Shown here: positions 8,884 to 18,103 of the stretch, in pieces
How the letters are laid out: every line of letters begins with the position of its first letter
Numbering within the stretch: position 1 is the stretch's first letter
Assembly: GCA_045630965.1 (NCBI GenBank)
Contig: JAZQTU010000031.1
Coordinates: 1 to 64,000 of the forward strand
DNA length: 64,000 nucleotides
Direction: 5' to 3'
Source of the DNA: HGM04593 sp045630965
Lineage (GTDB): Bacteria > Bacteroidota > Bacteroidia > Bacteroidales > Bacteroidaceae
Program-made: the position numbers and the translations under genes
The notes under the pieces: model-generated
Told to the model about the DNA's origin: nothing
What the model saw: the letters and a program-made list of their open reading frames with translations, nothing else
Databases searched by the model: none

Positions 8884-9399
8884 TCACACCCTGCTTTGCC
8901 GTGACGAAGTATCCAGCATGCATTTAAGCATGAGCAACACCTCATGTACACTCCTTTTTATATTTTCTTCCCTGCCAGAGTCCCCTATCTGTAGCAATTC
9001 AGCAACCACATCGTCACCAACCTTTATCGCAATCCAAACAGTCCCTACCGGCTTTTCTGCAGTTCCACCACCAGGACCGGCTATACCAGAGGTCGCCACC
9101 GCGCATGAAGCTGCAAGACGTGCAGACACTCCTTGCACCATTTCACGAACAACCTCCTCGCTTACAGCACCATATTTTTCAAGAGTACCACCATTTACAC
9201 CAAGCACATTCTGCTTCACGCTATTACTGTAGGCTACAACACCTCCAAGCATAACATCGGAACAGCCGGCAACCTTTGTCACAGCACTTGCCACAGCGCC
9301 ACCTGTACAACTTTCAGCTGTAGCCAAAGTAAGCCCTTTATCACGTAGAAGGGTGACAATTTCACGAGCCAATGCAATCGTTACATCCTCTACCGTCAT
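8884..9399 (-). CDS. CinA C-terminal domain protein (nicotinamide-nucleotide amidase, PncC-type)
   Basis: 171 residues corresponding to the stand-alone C-terminal domain of CinA. Visible motifs are TLATAESCTGGAVASAVTKV (residues 24-43), GGVVAYSNSVK, YGAVSEEVVREMV and ATSGIAGPGG followed by KPVGTVWIAI, all typical of PncC. The enzyme deamidates nicotinamide mononucleotide to nicotinate mononucleotide in pyridine-nucleotide recycling. The N-terminal MoCF-like domain of full-length CinA is absent, as is usual for PncC. It lies 7 nt after tsaD on the same strand and so is probably co-transcribed. Confidence 0.92.
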   Translation of the reverse strand: MTVEDVTIALAREIVTLLRDKGLTLATAESCTGGAVASAVTKVAGCSDVMLGGVVAYSNSVKQNVLGVNGGTLEKYGAVSEEVVREMVQGVSARLAASCAVATSGIAGPGGGTAEKPVGTVWIAIKVGDDVVAELLQIGDSGREENIKRSVHEVLLMLKCMLDTSSRQSRV

Positions 9400-9406
9400 A
9401 TATCAT

Positions 9407-10429
9407 TTATAATGTAGTGCGTGAGAACGCAGGCTGGTCCATCGCGCAGAAATCCTTATCCAGATATTTATAATACCCCACAATACCGATCATCGCAGCA
9501 TTGTCGGTAGTGAAACCGAATTTAGGTATAAAAATTTCCCACTTATAACGCTTTGCATAATCGTGATAAGCTTGCCTCAATGCTGTATTGGCGGACACAC
9601 CACCCGACAATGCAATGCGTTTTATCCCCAAAGCCTTTGAAGCCTTATAGAGTTTATCCATAAGGACAGCAACAACGGTTGCTTCAAAAGAGGCTGCTAA
9701 ATCCTCCTTATGCTCCTCAACATAATTCTCATTTTCGGCAACCAATTTACGGAGTGTATAAAGGAATGAAGTCTTCAAGCCACTGAAACTGTAGTCAAAA
9801 CCTGGGATATGAGGTTTACTGAAGGCATAAGCCTGCGGATTACCCTGGCGTGCCAAACGGTCGATTATTGGCCCTCCCGGATAACCCAGGCCCATAACTT
9901 TGGCACATTTGTCCATAGCTTCGCCTGCCGCGTCATCTATTGTCTGGCCAATGATTTCCATATCCTTATAACTGTTCACTTTTACTATCTGTGAGTTACC
10001 GCCAGAAACCATAAGACACAGGAACGGATATTCAGGAGCCGCATGTTCAACACCTTCCTCCTTTATGAAATGCGCCAATATATGTCCCTGCAAGTGATTG
10101 ACCTCTATCATAGGAATTCCCAAAGATGCGGCAAGCCCTTTTGCAAATGACACACCAACAAGCAGCGACCCCATGAGGCCCGGCCCACGGGTAAATGCAA
10201 TAGCCGTGAGTTGCTCTTTTTCGATGCCGGCTCTTTTAAGCGCCGCATCTACAACCGGAACAATATTCTGTTCGTGAGCACGAGAAGCGAGTTCCGGCAC
10301 CACACCACCGTACTGTTCATGCACGGCCTGACTGGCAGTTACATTAGACAGTACTACATCATTTCTCATGACAGCCGCAGATGTATCATCACACGATGAT
10401 TCAATAGCCAATATATATATGTCTTCCAT
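9407..10429 (-). CDS. tsaD: tRNA N6-adenosine threonylcarbamoyltransferase TsaD
   Basis: 340 residues from the chosen ATG at 10429, where the sequence MEDIYILAIESSCDDTSAAV matches the canonical TsaD start; an in-frame upstream ATG at 10465 would add 12 unconserved residues. Metal-binding HxxxH is seen as HLQGH (H112, H116), with the ASKHA-fold motifs TRGPGLMGSL, MVSGGNSQI and ALSGGVSAN. TsaD transfers the threonylcarbamoyl group to A37 of tRNAs that read ANN codons, working with TsaB and TsaE (not in this window). It is first in a tsaD-cinA pair. Confidence 0.96.
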   Translation of the reverse strand: MEDIYILAIESSCDDTSAAVMRNDVVLSNVTASQAVHEQYGGVVPELASRAHEQNIVPVVDAALKRAGIEKEQLTAIAFTRGPGLMGSLLVGVSFAKGLAASLGIPMIEVNHLQGHILAHFIKEEGVEHAAPEYPFLCLMVSGGNSQIVKVNSYKDMEIIGQTIDDAAGEAMDKCAKVMGLGYPGGPIIDRLARQGNPQAYAFSKPHIPGFDYSFSGLKTSFLYTLRKLVAENENYVEEHKEDLAASFEATVVAVLMDKLYKASKALGIKRIALSGGVSANTALRQAYHDYAKRYKWEIFIPKFGFTTDNAAMIGIVGYYKYLDKDFCAMDQPAFSRTTL

Positions 10430-10467
10430 ATTTTTTAATACAATGCCGTAAAAGTTCAAAACCACGG

Positions 10468-10497
10468 CAAATATAAATTATTTACAGTGCGAAGATA
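10468..10497 (-). promoter_or_regulatory. tsaD promoter region, two possible -7 elements
   Basis: Two candidates occur on the minus strand: TATATTTG (10468-10475), an exact TAnnTTTG, and TATCTTCG (10490-10497), the variant seen repeatedly in this window. Either gives a leader of about 30-55 nt to the ATG at 10429, and both lie upstream of it, which supports that start over 10465. Confidence 0.5.
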
Positions 10498-10518
10498 CCA
10501 CTTTATTTCTTTTTTAGC

Positions 10519-10526
10519 TAACTTCG
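10519..10526 (+). promoter_or_regulatory. -7 element (TAACTTCG) for the GNAT-like gene
   Basis: TAACTTCG ends 35 nt before the ATG at 10562 and lies in the divergent region shared with tsaD. Confidence 0.5.
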
Positions 10527-10541
10527 TGAAGTAAACTTCAC
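10526..10541. promoter_or_regulatory. Perfect dyad, possible operator
   Basis: GTGAAGT-AA-ACTTCAC, a 7-bp inverted repeat with a 2-nt spacer. It overlaps the last base of the -7 element and covers the likely transcription start of the GNAT-like gene, where a repressor would act. No cognate regulator is identified. Confidence 0.35.
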
Positions 10542-10561
10542 AAAATAGCGAACAACATATC

Positions 10562-11548
10562 ATGCGCATAGAGACATTTACAAAAAGTGAACAGTTGCCC
10601 AACCTTATAGAAGGTTCGCCACTGCACTCTGTGCTAATGTTCCGTTCGCAGGAAAGAACCAAGGGTAACAAGCCATACATGCTTGTTGCATACGACACCG
10701 AAAACAAAGAGCTTGGTCACATTCTAGTCATCAGACAGAGCGGATTCAGGCTTTTTCCACACCTGTTCAGCATATGGTACACCATAAACGGCGAAGGGGT
10801 CTACCGCGAAGGATACCATAACAAAGAGGCCGTTTTTGAAAAATTCATTGAAAAAGTATTTGAACTGTTCGACATACGCCATTCATTCATACGTGTAGAA
10901 AACATAGAAGATTCACGCTTTGCCTACGGCATACTCCGCAGCAAAGATTTTGCGCAGATACGCGACCAGCGTATGTACATTTCATTGCACAGCAAAGACC
11001 CACAGACAAGACTAACACGTGCCTACCGCGCACATATACGTAAAGCCGAAAGCCGTGGCGTGACATACCAAAGAGCTACAGAACAAAAGGAGATTGACGA
11101 AGGCTTGCAACTACTGTACAATTATTATATAAGCAAGACCCGCCGCAGGTTACCAAGCAAAAACATATTGAACATGATGCTACACGAGAATGACGGCACA
11201 TTGTCGGAGAAAGCAAAATTATTCATTGTCAAGCACAAAGAGAAGATTATAGGCAGTTCATTATGTCTTTATGACAATGAACGCGCATACCTTGCATACA
11301 CATGCGGACTGCGCAAGAGCCACCCTATGCAATATCCCGGTATCATGGCTATTTGGGCAGCACTGAATGATGCCTATAAGCATGGATTCCCACATTTTGA
11401 ATTCCTTGAAGCAAGAGCCCTTTCGTCATTGCATAAAAGATTCCTCAAAACTCTGCTTAACTACGGTGTTAAAGAGAAAGGCACGCTTCGCTGGTACCGA
11501 TACAGATGGAGTTGGGTGAATAAATTTTTACGCGCGATATACGTTTGA
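10562..11548 (+). CDS. GNAT-fold acyltransferase of the FemAB/BioF2-like type
   Basis: 328 residues. The C-terminal half resembles the FemAB/Acetyltransf_6 GNAT fold: ARAYRAHIRKAESRGV-like region (residues 158-173), then KAKLFIVKHKEKIIGSSLCLYDNERAYLAY (split, about 217-245) and HPMQYPGIMAIWAALNDAYKHGFPHFEF (split, about 255-282). FemAB-like proteins move amino acids or acyl groups onto cell-wall or lipid acceptors. Substrate is not readable here. It has its own promoter and is followed 51 nt later by a TonB receptor gene on the same strand. Family-level assignment is moderately sure; specific function is unknown. Confidence 0.65.
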   Translation: MRIETFTKSEQLPNLIEGSPLHSVLMFRSQERTKGNKPYMLVAYDTENKELGHILVIRQSGFRLFPHLFSIWYTINGEGVYREGYHNKEAVFEKFIEKVFELFDIRHSFIRVENIEDSRFAYGILRSKDFAQIRDQRMYISLHSKDPQTRLTRAYRAHIRKAESRGVTYQRATEQKEIDEGLQLLYNYYISKTRRRLPSKNILNMMLHENDGTLSEKAKLFIVKHKEKIIGSSLCLYDNERAYLAYTCGLRKSHPMQYPGIMAIWAALNDAYKHGFPHFEFLEARALSSLHKRFLKTLLNYGVKEKGTLRWYRYRWSWVNKFLRAIYV

Positions 11549-11599
11549 CCGTTTTTCCTCGTTATATATTAGTAATTCACGCGCACAAGAGGAAAATTG

Positions 11600-13987
11600 A
11601 TGAGATTAAGGATATACATAACATTTTTATTGGCGACATTCACGCTATGTGCCATGGCGCAGAAAGTCACTATAAAAGGTCGTGTCACTGATGAAAATCA
11701 CAAACCGATAGAGATTGCCAATGTAAGCATTGTCGGCGAACCTGTCGGCACTATAGCAGACCTCAATGGTAATTATATCCTCACATGCGAAAGCAGAGAC
11801 AGCCTTGTTGTTGCATACTCAATGATAGGCTATCAGACACGAAAACGCACATTCCGCAACCCTTCAGATACTATTATCATAAATGTAATGCTCCCCTCCT
11901 CGAACTTTGCACTTCAGGAGGTAGAGGTCGTAGACAGAGAACGCCAGATGAGCAGCACACAGAAGCTGAGTATGCCCGAAAGGATACGTCTACAGCCATC
12001 GGCTAGCGGCAACAGCATTGAAGATCTTATCAAATCCCAAGCCGGTGTCAGTTCCAACAACGAAATGAGTTCACAATACAATGTACGTGGAGGAAATTTC
12101 GACGAGAACAGCGTTTATGTCAATGGCATTGAGGTATACCGCCCATTGCTTATACGCGCCGGTCAACAGGAGGGATTGAGTTTTGTAAACCCGGACATGG
12201 TAAGCGCTATATCATTCTCCACAGGCGGTTTTGAGGCAAAATACGGTGACAAGATGTCATCGGTGCTTGACATCACATACCGCAAGCCACGCGAATTTGA
12301 GAGCACTGTTTCGGCAAGCCTTTTGGGTGCCAGCGCATATATCGGTTGGGGAAATGACAGAGTAAGTGTTTCAAATTCGGTACGCTACAAGAGCAACAAC
12401 TACCTGCTTGGCACGCTAGACACAAAAGGTGAATACAAACCCAATTTTATCGACTATCAGATTTATGCAGACTGGAGCATCACAGACAAACTCAGTTGGA
12501 GCATTATTGGAAACATTTCGCGTAATGAATACAATTTTACCCCAAGCGACCGTATCACGAGCTTTGGAACACTTGAGGACGTAAAAGAGTTCAAAGTTTA
12601 TTTTGACGGTTGGGAGACCGACATTTTCCGCACCCTGTTCGGAGCCACAGCACTGAGTTTCACCCCCAATGAATACAACACATATACACTACAGACATCG
12701 GCATTCCAGACAAGAGAGGAAGAGACATATGACATTCTTGGCGAGTATTGGCTCAACGATATAAACACCGACCGTTCATTAGGCATTGGCGGCTATCTTG
12801 AACACGCCCGCAACTATCTCAATGCAAATGTTGTCAACATATCATTCACAGGTAAACATTACCTCAAATCGCACGACCTGCGTTGGGGAGTGGAGTGGAA
12901 GAATGAAAAGTTCACCGACAACCAGCGCGAATGGGAACTACACGATTCCATAGGTTATAATATACCCAATACAGAAGAGGGCATGCGCCCTGTATATAGT
13001 CTCAAGTCAAAAACATCATGCAATAGCAACCACCTATTTGCATACGCCCAGGACACATACAAGGTCAACACCAGCATAGGATTGATATCAATCAATGCCG
13101 GAGCGAGATTGTCATATTGGGACTGGAATAAGGAGTTTCTTTTTTCGCCACGAGTATCCGTTGGTATGATACCCAAATTCAATAAGGAGATGACGTTCAG
13201 GCTGGCAACTGGTGTCTATTACCAGACACCATTCTACAAGGAGATGCGCGACACGACCACAACTGAAGGCATCACAACCGTCACTTTGAACAAGAATATT
13301 AAGTCACAACGCTCAATACACCTAGTTCTTGGATATGATTACCATTTCAAGATATTCGGACGTCCGTTCAAATTCACAGCCGAAGCATACTATAAGAAAT
13401 TGGATAACCTGATACCATATAATGTTGACAATGTCCGTATCGTATATTACGGAGAGAACTGCGCCAAAGGATATGCAACAGGTCTTGACATGAAACTGTT
13501 CGGAGAATTTGTTCCCGGCACCGACTCATGGATTACATTGTCGATAATGGATACCAAGGAGAAAATAAAAGGTGGAGAGTGGATTCCCCGCCCTACCAAC
13601 CAGTTGATTTCCGCATCACTTTACTTTACCGACTATTTCCCTTACACCGACCGCTGGAAAATGAACCTGCAGGGTGTATATGCCGACGGACTGCCGTTCG
13701 GTCCTCCACACAGCGGACGCGAAAAACACATATTCCGTGCTCCGGCATATATGCGTGTTGACATAGGAATGTCCTATCGTCTTCTCGACAACGAAGAAAG
13801 AAGATACCGCACAGGAGTACGCCAGTATTTCAAGAACATCTGGTTAGGAGTTGATGCATTCAACATCTTAGGCATTGACAATGTCAATTCATACTATTGG
13901 GTAAAGGATATAAGCAACAACAATTACGCTGTTCCGAACTACCTCACAGGCAGACGCATAAACGCAAGAATTCTCATAGAATTATAA
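11600..13987 (+). CDS. TonB-dependent receptor with CarboxypepD_reg N-terminal domain
   Basis: 795 residues from the ATG at 11600 (a TTG two codons-equivalent upstream gives a weaker start). Signal peptide at residues 1-20 ending CAMAQ. Next a CarboxypepD_reg-like domain (VTIKGRVTDENHKPIEIANV, then GTIADLNGNY), a TonB plug domain (SIEDLIKSQAGVSSNNEMSSQYNVRGG in part, and VYVNGIEVYRP), and a 22-strand-type barrel ending in a typical aromatic-poor final strand RRINARILIEL. No SusD partner is adjacent, so it is an orphan receptor rather than part of a polysaccharide utilisation locus. Ligand unknown. The gene ends at a bidirectional terminator. Confidence 0.9.
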   Translation: MRLRIYITFLLATFTLCAMAQKVTIKGRVTDENHKPIEIANVSIVGEPVGTIADLNGNYILTCESRDSLVVAYSMIGYQTRKRTFRNPSDTIIINVMLPSSNFALQEVEVVDRERQMSSTQKLSMPERIRLQPSASGNSIEDLIKSQAGVSSNNEMSSQYNVRGGNFDENSVYVNGIEVYRPLLIRAGQQEGLSFVNPDMVSAISFSTGGFEAKYGDKMSSVLDITYRKPREFESTVSASLLGASAYIGWGNDRVSVSNSVRYKSNNYLLGTLDTKGEYKPNFIDYQIYADWSITDKLSWSIIGNISRNEYNFTPSDRITSFGTLEDVKEFKVYFDGWETDIFRTLFGATALSFTPNEYNTYTLQTSAFQTREEETYDILGEYWLNDINTDRSLGIGGYLEHARNYLNANVVNISFTGKHYLKSHDLRWGVEWKNEKFTDNQREWELHDSIGYNIPNTEEGMRPVYSLKSKTSCNSNHLFAYAQDTYKVNTSIGLISINAGARLSYWDWNKEFLFSPRVSVGMIPKFNKEMTFRLATGVYYQTPFYKEMRDTTTTEGITTVTLNKNIKSQRSIHLVLGYDYHFKIFGRPFKFTAEAYYKKLDNLIPYNVDNVRIVYYGENCAKGYATGLDMKLFGEFVPGTDSWITLSIMDTKEKIKGGEWIPRPTNQLISASLYFTDYFPYTDRWKMNLQGVYADGLPFGPPHSGREKHIFRAPAYMRVDIGMSYRLLDNEERRYRTGVRQYFKNIWLGVDAFNILGIDNVNSYYWVKDISNNNYAVPNYLTGRRINARILIEL

Positions 13988-14036
13988 GTGAAGTGAACCC
14001 CAAAGTTTTTTGTCCAAACTTTGGGGTTCACTTCAC
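13988..14036. terminator. Bidirectional terminator, 21-bp perfect stem
   Basis: GTGAAGTGAACCCCAAAGTTT and its exact complement around a 7-nt loop, starting at the base right after the TonB receptor stop. A T run follows on the plus strand. It serves the convergent TonB receptor and acyl-CoA ligase genes. Confidence 0.88.
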
Positions 14037-14067
14037 CTTTTTATAATTCGCTCATCAGCAATTCAGT

Positions 14068-15975
14068 TTACTTGAATGCATCGAGATTATGCTGTTCGTA
14101 CAGCTGTTTACCTTCGGCTGTATAAAGGATATCGATACGCTCCTTATAGAATTTCTCGACCTTACCACGAACTACCTTCATTGTACTGTTCATCATACCA
14201 TTCTGTTCGGTAAATGCTTCGGGAAGAACTGCAAAACAACTCGGCAACCAACGTTCAGGGAACATTCCGGCATGTTCACCACCCTTCTTGAACATATCAA
14301 CATCCGCTTTTACCAAATCACATGCAGCCTTGCGTCCCTCATCGGTTGTAAGGTCAAGACCTTTAGCTGCAAGAGCGCGCTTGATATTATCCTTGTTAGG
14401 AACAATAAGAGCTGTAGTGTATGGTGATTGATTGTTATATAGAATAACCTGATCTACCGTAGGACAAAGACTGACAAATGCCTCCTCAATACCCTCCGGG
14501 CTATACTTTTCACCGTCACTTGAAATAAGCAGACTCTTGAAACGTCCCTTTACATAGAGCAAGCCCTCTTCGGACATATAACCGAGGTCACCGGTATAGA
14601 GATAACCGTCACGCACTGTTTCGGCTGAAGCTACAGGATTCTTCCAATATCCAGCCATTACATTCTCTCCCTTTACAACAATTTCACCAAGTTCTCCTGT
14701 AGGCAACTCCTTACCGTCGGAATCACATATTTTGAGTTCGATAGGCACAACCAGCTTACCACTTGAGCCGAAACGATAAAGGTCTGGGCCGTTAGAAGAG
14801 ATAACCGGAGTAGCCTCGGAAAGTCCATAACCCTGATACATTGGCATACCTACGCCGATATAGAAGTTCTGCAATTCCTTATCAAGCAAAGCACCTCCAC
14901 CAACAAAGAAACGTAACTCGCCACCGAAGTTCTCACGCACCTTTGAGAATATGAGTTCATCAAACAGAGCAACAAGCGGTTTAAGGAACACACGCATACC
15001 TTTGCGGTCAAGATTACTGTCGCCATAATATCTCTGACGTACCGACATACCCCAATTGAAAAGAGTTTCAGTAGCCTTGCCTTTAGCGCGGATAGCGCCT
15101 TCGATATTCTTCTTGAATGTCTTTGCCAATGAAGGAACCGAAAGAATGAAATGAGGACGTACTTCTTTAATATTACCGGGAATATTCTTCAATGTTTCAA
15201 GCGGTGTACGGCCAACCTGCACTGTAGCAGCTGTTGCTCCACGCGACATCATGATATAGAAGCCGACTACATGGGCAAAGCAGTGGTCGAGAGGCAAGAT
15301 AATCAATGTGCGCCATGTCTGGTCAATGTGTACCAAAGTAAGCGCCTGCTCTACATTCGCAGTGTAGTTACGGTGTGTAAGCACAACACCTTTTGGGTCG
15401 GCTGTTGTACCGCTGGTATATGTAATTGTTGCAATATCATCGTTCTGCAACGACTGACCAACCGCAAGAAACTCATCCATAGAATGCGAAGCAAGGAACT
15501 CATCACCCAATTTCATTACATCGTCAAGAGCAATCTCTTTTTCCTCCAACTCACCGTCATTACCAAAAACTATTATCTTCTCAACATCAACAAGTTTTTC
15601 CTTTATCGCACGGATTTTCTTTAATTGGTAATTCGATACAAGTATAAACTTCACATCACCATGTACAAGACGGAACAAGAGGTCATTGCTCTCTTCAAGC
15701 TTTATTGAAAGAGGTACATTTACAGCACCGGCATAGAACATTGCCAACTCGCCAACAACCCACATGTTACATCCTTCGCTCAAAAGAGCCATATTATCGC
15801 CTTTTTTCACTCCCAGTGCCTGATAACCTGCACCCAAACGGTATACAAGTTCCTTGACCTGAGCATATGTAGTAGGCTTGAAGCCTTCTTTTTTGTCAGT
15901 CTTCTCCAAAAGGAAGGTATTTTGAGGATATAACTTTACCGATTCCTCAAAAAGATCAACCAATGTCTTTTTCAT
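14068..15975 (-). CDS. Long-chain fatty acid--CoA ligase (AMP-forming)
   Basis: 635 residues of the ANL superfamily. The P-loop-like AMP-binding motif is TITYTSGTTADPKGVVLTHR (about residues 184-203), followed by a FHILSVPSLAKTF-type linker, the adenine motif YQGYGLSEATPVIS and the hinge aspartate region YLYTGDLGYMSEEGLLYVKGR (split). Enzymes of this type activate fatty acids as acyl-AMP then acyl-CoA. Length matches the FadD15-like long-chain group. It is a single-gene unit with its own promoter and a shared terminator; nothing nearby fixes a special role. Confidence 0.92.
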   Translation of the reverse strand: MKKTLVDLFEESVKLYPQNTFLLEKTDKKEGFKPTTYAQVKELVYRLGAGYQALGVKKGDNMALLSEGCNMWVVGELAMFYAGAVNVPLSIKLEESNDLLFRLVHGDVKFILVSNYQLKKIRAIKEKLVDVEKIIVFGNDGELEEKEIALDDVMKLGDEFLASHSMDEFLAVGQSLQNDDIATITYTSGTTADPKGVVLTHRNYTANVEQALTLVHIDQTWRTLIILPLDHCFAHVVGFYIMMSRGATAATVQVGRTPLETLKNIPGNIKEVRPHFILSVPSLAKTFKKNIEGAIRAKGKATETLFNWGMSVRQRYYGDSNLDRKGMRVFLKPLVALFDELIFSKVRENFGGELRFFVGGGALLDKELQNFYIGVGMPMYQGYGLSEATPVISSNGPDLYRFGSSGKLVVPIELKICDSDGKELPTGELGEIVVKGENVMAGYWKNPVASAETVRDGYLYTGDLGYMSEEGLLYVKGRFKSLLISSDGEKYSPEGIEEAFVSLCPTVDQVILYNNQSPYTTALIVPNKDNIKRALAAKGLDLTTDEGRKAACDLVKADVDMFKKGGEHAGMFPERWLPSCFAVLPEAFTEQNGMMNSTMKVVRGKVEKFYKERIDILYTAEGKQLYEQHNLDAFK

Positions 15976-16038
15976 AAAGTAGTGTTTTAATTATTCGTTA
16001 TGTCTTAACTGCAATAAGCAAGAACATTTTTATCGGTG

Positions 16039-16046
16039 CGAAGATA
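16039..16046 (-). promoter_or_regulatory. -7 element (TATCTTCG) for the acyl-CoA ligase
   Basis: TATCTTCG on the minus strand, 63 nt upstream of the start at 15975. A -33 TTG with ideal spacing is not evident. Confidence 0.55.
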
Positions 16047-16155
16047 GCAAAAACATTATATATCAAAAGCAAATGCCAAAAATTGTTTCACATTTACAAG
16101 CTTTTTTGTATAAAAAGAACAAAAAACATAAATCAATGCAAACATTTTTCAGGAC

Positions 16156-16183
16156 ATTGCAAACAAAGCATTGTAAACAAATG
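16156..16183 (+). repeat. Short tandem near-repeat upstream of the first Stealth gene
   Basis: Two 14-nt units, ATTGCAAACAAAGC and ATTGTAAACAAATG, lie directly adjacent and end 24 nt before the ATG at 16208. No clear -7 element is seen for this gene. The repeat might contribute to promoter or regulator binding, but there is no further support. Confidence 0.4.
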
Positions 16184-16207
16184 TTATAAGAGAGAAACGT
16201 ATGAAGA

Positions 16208-17086
16208 ATGGATATTGTAATAACATATGTAAACTGCATTGATCCAGAATGGCAAAAGGTGTATAAGAAACATACCAACACACCCATTCTTGAAAAGCGT
16301 TTCCGCGACTGGGGAACACTTAAATACCTTATGCGTGGCATTGAAATTAATATGCCATTTATCCACAAAGTACATCTTGTTGTTGCAAGCGAGAGCCAAA
16401 TCCCGGAATGGGTAAACCGTAAAGAGGTGAACATTGTACTGCATAAGGACATCATACCCACGGACTATCTTCCGACATTCAACTGTAACCCCATTGAAAT
16501 GTACCTGCACCGTATAAAGGGACTTGATGAAGAGTATCTCTATTTCAATGATGATTTCTTCCCTTTGAAACCATGTAAAGCAACGGATTTCTTTGAGAGC
16601 GGAAAAGGAATATTGGGCATAAGCAGACATATTTTCGTTTTCAACATGTTCAAGCACATATGCCGAAACTCAAACCGTGTAGCACACAAAGCGCTAGGTA
16701 TAAAGCCGTCAATATATTTCCTTCGTCCACAGCATATATGCAGCCCTATGCTGAAGAGCATATGCGAAGAGGTGTACGGCAAAGTTGAGGATGACATATT
16801 ATCCTCACTGACAATAACAAGAGAAAAGAACAATTTGAACCAATATCTGTTTCTTGATTATATGTACTTGACAGGCAGACTCAAAAACAGACGCTTGTCA
16901 AAAAAACATTTTTCGCTTGGTGTTGCATCTGAAGAAAAAATATACAGGTTTATTATTAACCCTACACACAAACTTGCATGTATAAATGACGTACAAATGA
17001 GCGAAGAGCGTTATAGAAGTACACGTAAAACAATTCTTGATGCATTCGAGAAAATTCTCCCGAACAAGTCAAGGTTTGAATTATAA
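16208..17086 (+). CDS. Stealth-family sugar-phosphate transferase, divergent member
   Basis: 292 residues with the ordered Stealth conserved regions: CR1 at residues 2-15 (DIVITYVNCIDPEW, where most relatives have WVDG), CR2 at about 88-118 (LPTFNCNPIEMYLHRI and YFNDDFF), and a CR4-like C-terminus (HKLACINDVQMSEERY, about 255-270). Stealth proteins transfer hexose-1-phosphate groups to build phosphodiester-linked capsule or surface glycans, and include SacB of meningococcus and human GNPTAB. It is followed 11 nt later by a second Stealth gene, so they form an operon. Acceptor and donor are unknown. Confidence 0.8.
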   Translation: MDIVITYVNCIDPEWQKVYKKHTNTPILEKRFRDWGTLKYLMRGIEINMPFIHKVHLVVASESQIPEWVNRKEVNIVLHKDIIPTDYLPTFNCNPIEMYLHRIKGLDEEYLYFNDDFFPLKPCKATDFFESGKGILGISRHIFVFNMFKHICRNSNRVAHKALGIKPSIYFLRPQHICSPMLKSICEEVYGKVEDDILSSLTITREKNNLNQYLFLDYMYLTGRLKNRRLSKKHFSLGVASEEKIYRFIINPTHKLACINDVQMSEERYRSTRKTILDAFEKILPNKSRFEL

Positions 17087-17097
17087 AAATTTTCTAA

Positions 17098-18078
17098 ATG
17101 ATAGATTCGCTATTCCCCATTGATGCTGTCATTACTTGGGTAGACGGAGAAGACCCCAAGCACAAAGCAAAACGCATGAAATATGGCAAAAAATCCATAT
17201 TCAGCGCCGAAGACATTGCCAGCGACACAAGATACACCAGCATTGGTGAGATTTTCTATTGCGTTGCATCACTTAACAGATATGCCCCTTGGCTAAACAA
17301 GATATACATTGTAACCGACGAGCAAAATCCCAAACTTGATGATTTCATTACAAGACATTTTCCCAACAAACACATTCCCATTGAAATAGTAGACCACAAG
17401 ACAATTTTCAGTGGATACGAAGAGTACTTGCCAACATTCAATTCCATAGCTATAGAAACCATGACATGGCGTATTCCAGGCTTGAGTGAGCGATACATTG
17501 AATTTAATGATGATTTTATACTTACAGCACCTACTACACCCGAAGATTTCTTCACCAAAGAGGGGAAAGTCATATGTTACGGCAAAAAATACAGTTCGTT
17601 CCTTGTAAGATTGTCAAGAATGCTCAAATACCGCAAGGACGGCAGTAAAAAGGTTACATTCAAAGAGACTATGCTAAACGCAGCATCATTGCTTGGCAAG
17701 CATTGTTTTTTCATAAAGATTTACCACACACCGAGGGCCCTACTCAAGAGTATATACAAGGAGTTTTTTCACGAACACCCCTATTTTCTCACAAGTAACA
17801 TCTCCTATAAATTCAGGGATTACAGACAATACAACCCTCAAGAAGTACAGATGATGCTACTCTACAAAAGAAACAGATGCATACTACTCAATGTAAAGAA
17901 AGAACTTCTATACCTAAAGCCAAAACACGGTATCGGATACATCAAGAAGAAGCTAAGACGTTTTTCAACATTACCCCAATACAAATTCGGATGCTTCAAC
18001 TCACTGGACCAGGCAAACCTTGAGATACAGGAGATAATATTTTCATGGATCGAGAAACGTTTGGGTATCAGTAAATAA
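17098..18078 (+). CDS. Stealth-family sugar-phosphate transferase (inverted paralogue 1)
   Basis: 326 residues with a canonical CR1 (VITWVDGEDP, residues 11-20), CR2 (LPTFNSIAIETMTWRIPGL and EFNDDF, 111-140), and CR3/CR4-like regions (HPYFLTSNISYKFRDYRQY; FGCFNSLDQANLEIQEII). The sequence from TRYTSIGEIFYC through WRIPGLS is closely similar to the convergent gene at 18104-19066, so the two are recent paralogues in opposite orientation with 25 nt between them. Predicted role: transfer of a sugar phosphate to a surface glycan in the cytoplasm. Start ATG is 11 nt after the previous gene. Confidence 0.85.
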   Translation: MIDSLFPIDAVITWVDGEDPKHKAKRMKYGKKSIFSAEDIASDTRYTSIGEIFYCVASLNRYAPWLNKIYIVTDEQNPKLDDFITRHFPNKHIPIEIVDHKTIFSGYEEYLPTFNSIAIETMTWRIPGLSERYIEFNDDFILTAPTTPEDFFTKEGKVICYGKKYSSFLVRLSRMLKYRKDGSKKVTFKETMLNAASLLGKHCFFIKIYHTPRALLKSIYKEFFHEHPYFLTSNISYKFRDYRQYNPQEVQMMLLYKRNRCILLNVKKELLYLKPKHGIGYIKKKLRRFSTLPQYKFGCFNSLDQANLEIQEIIFSWIEKRLGISK

Positions 18079-18103
18079 TCAAAAACCGCCAAACACTACA
18101 TTA

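Noticed and set aside
8750..9232. Plus-strand ORF (160 aa) opposite cinA
   Set aside because: The minus-strand frame matches PncC motifs throughout; this one matches nothing.
10430..10465. Longer start for tsaD at 10465
   Set aside because: The added 12 residues are not conserved, while ATG 10429 gives the canonical N-terminus and fits the promoter.
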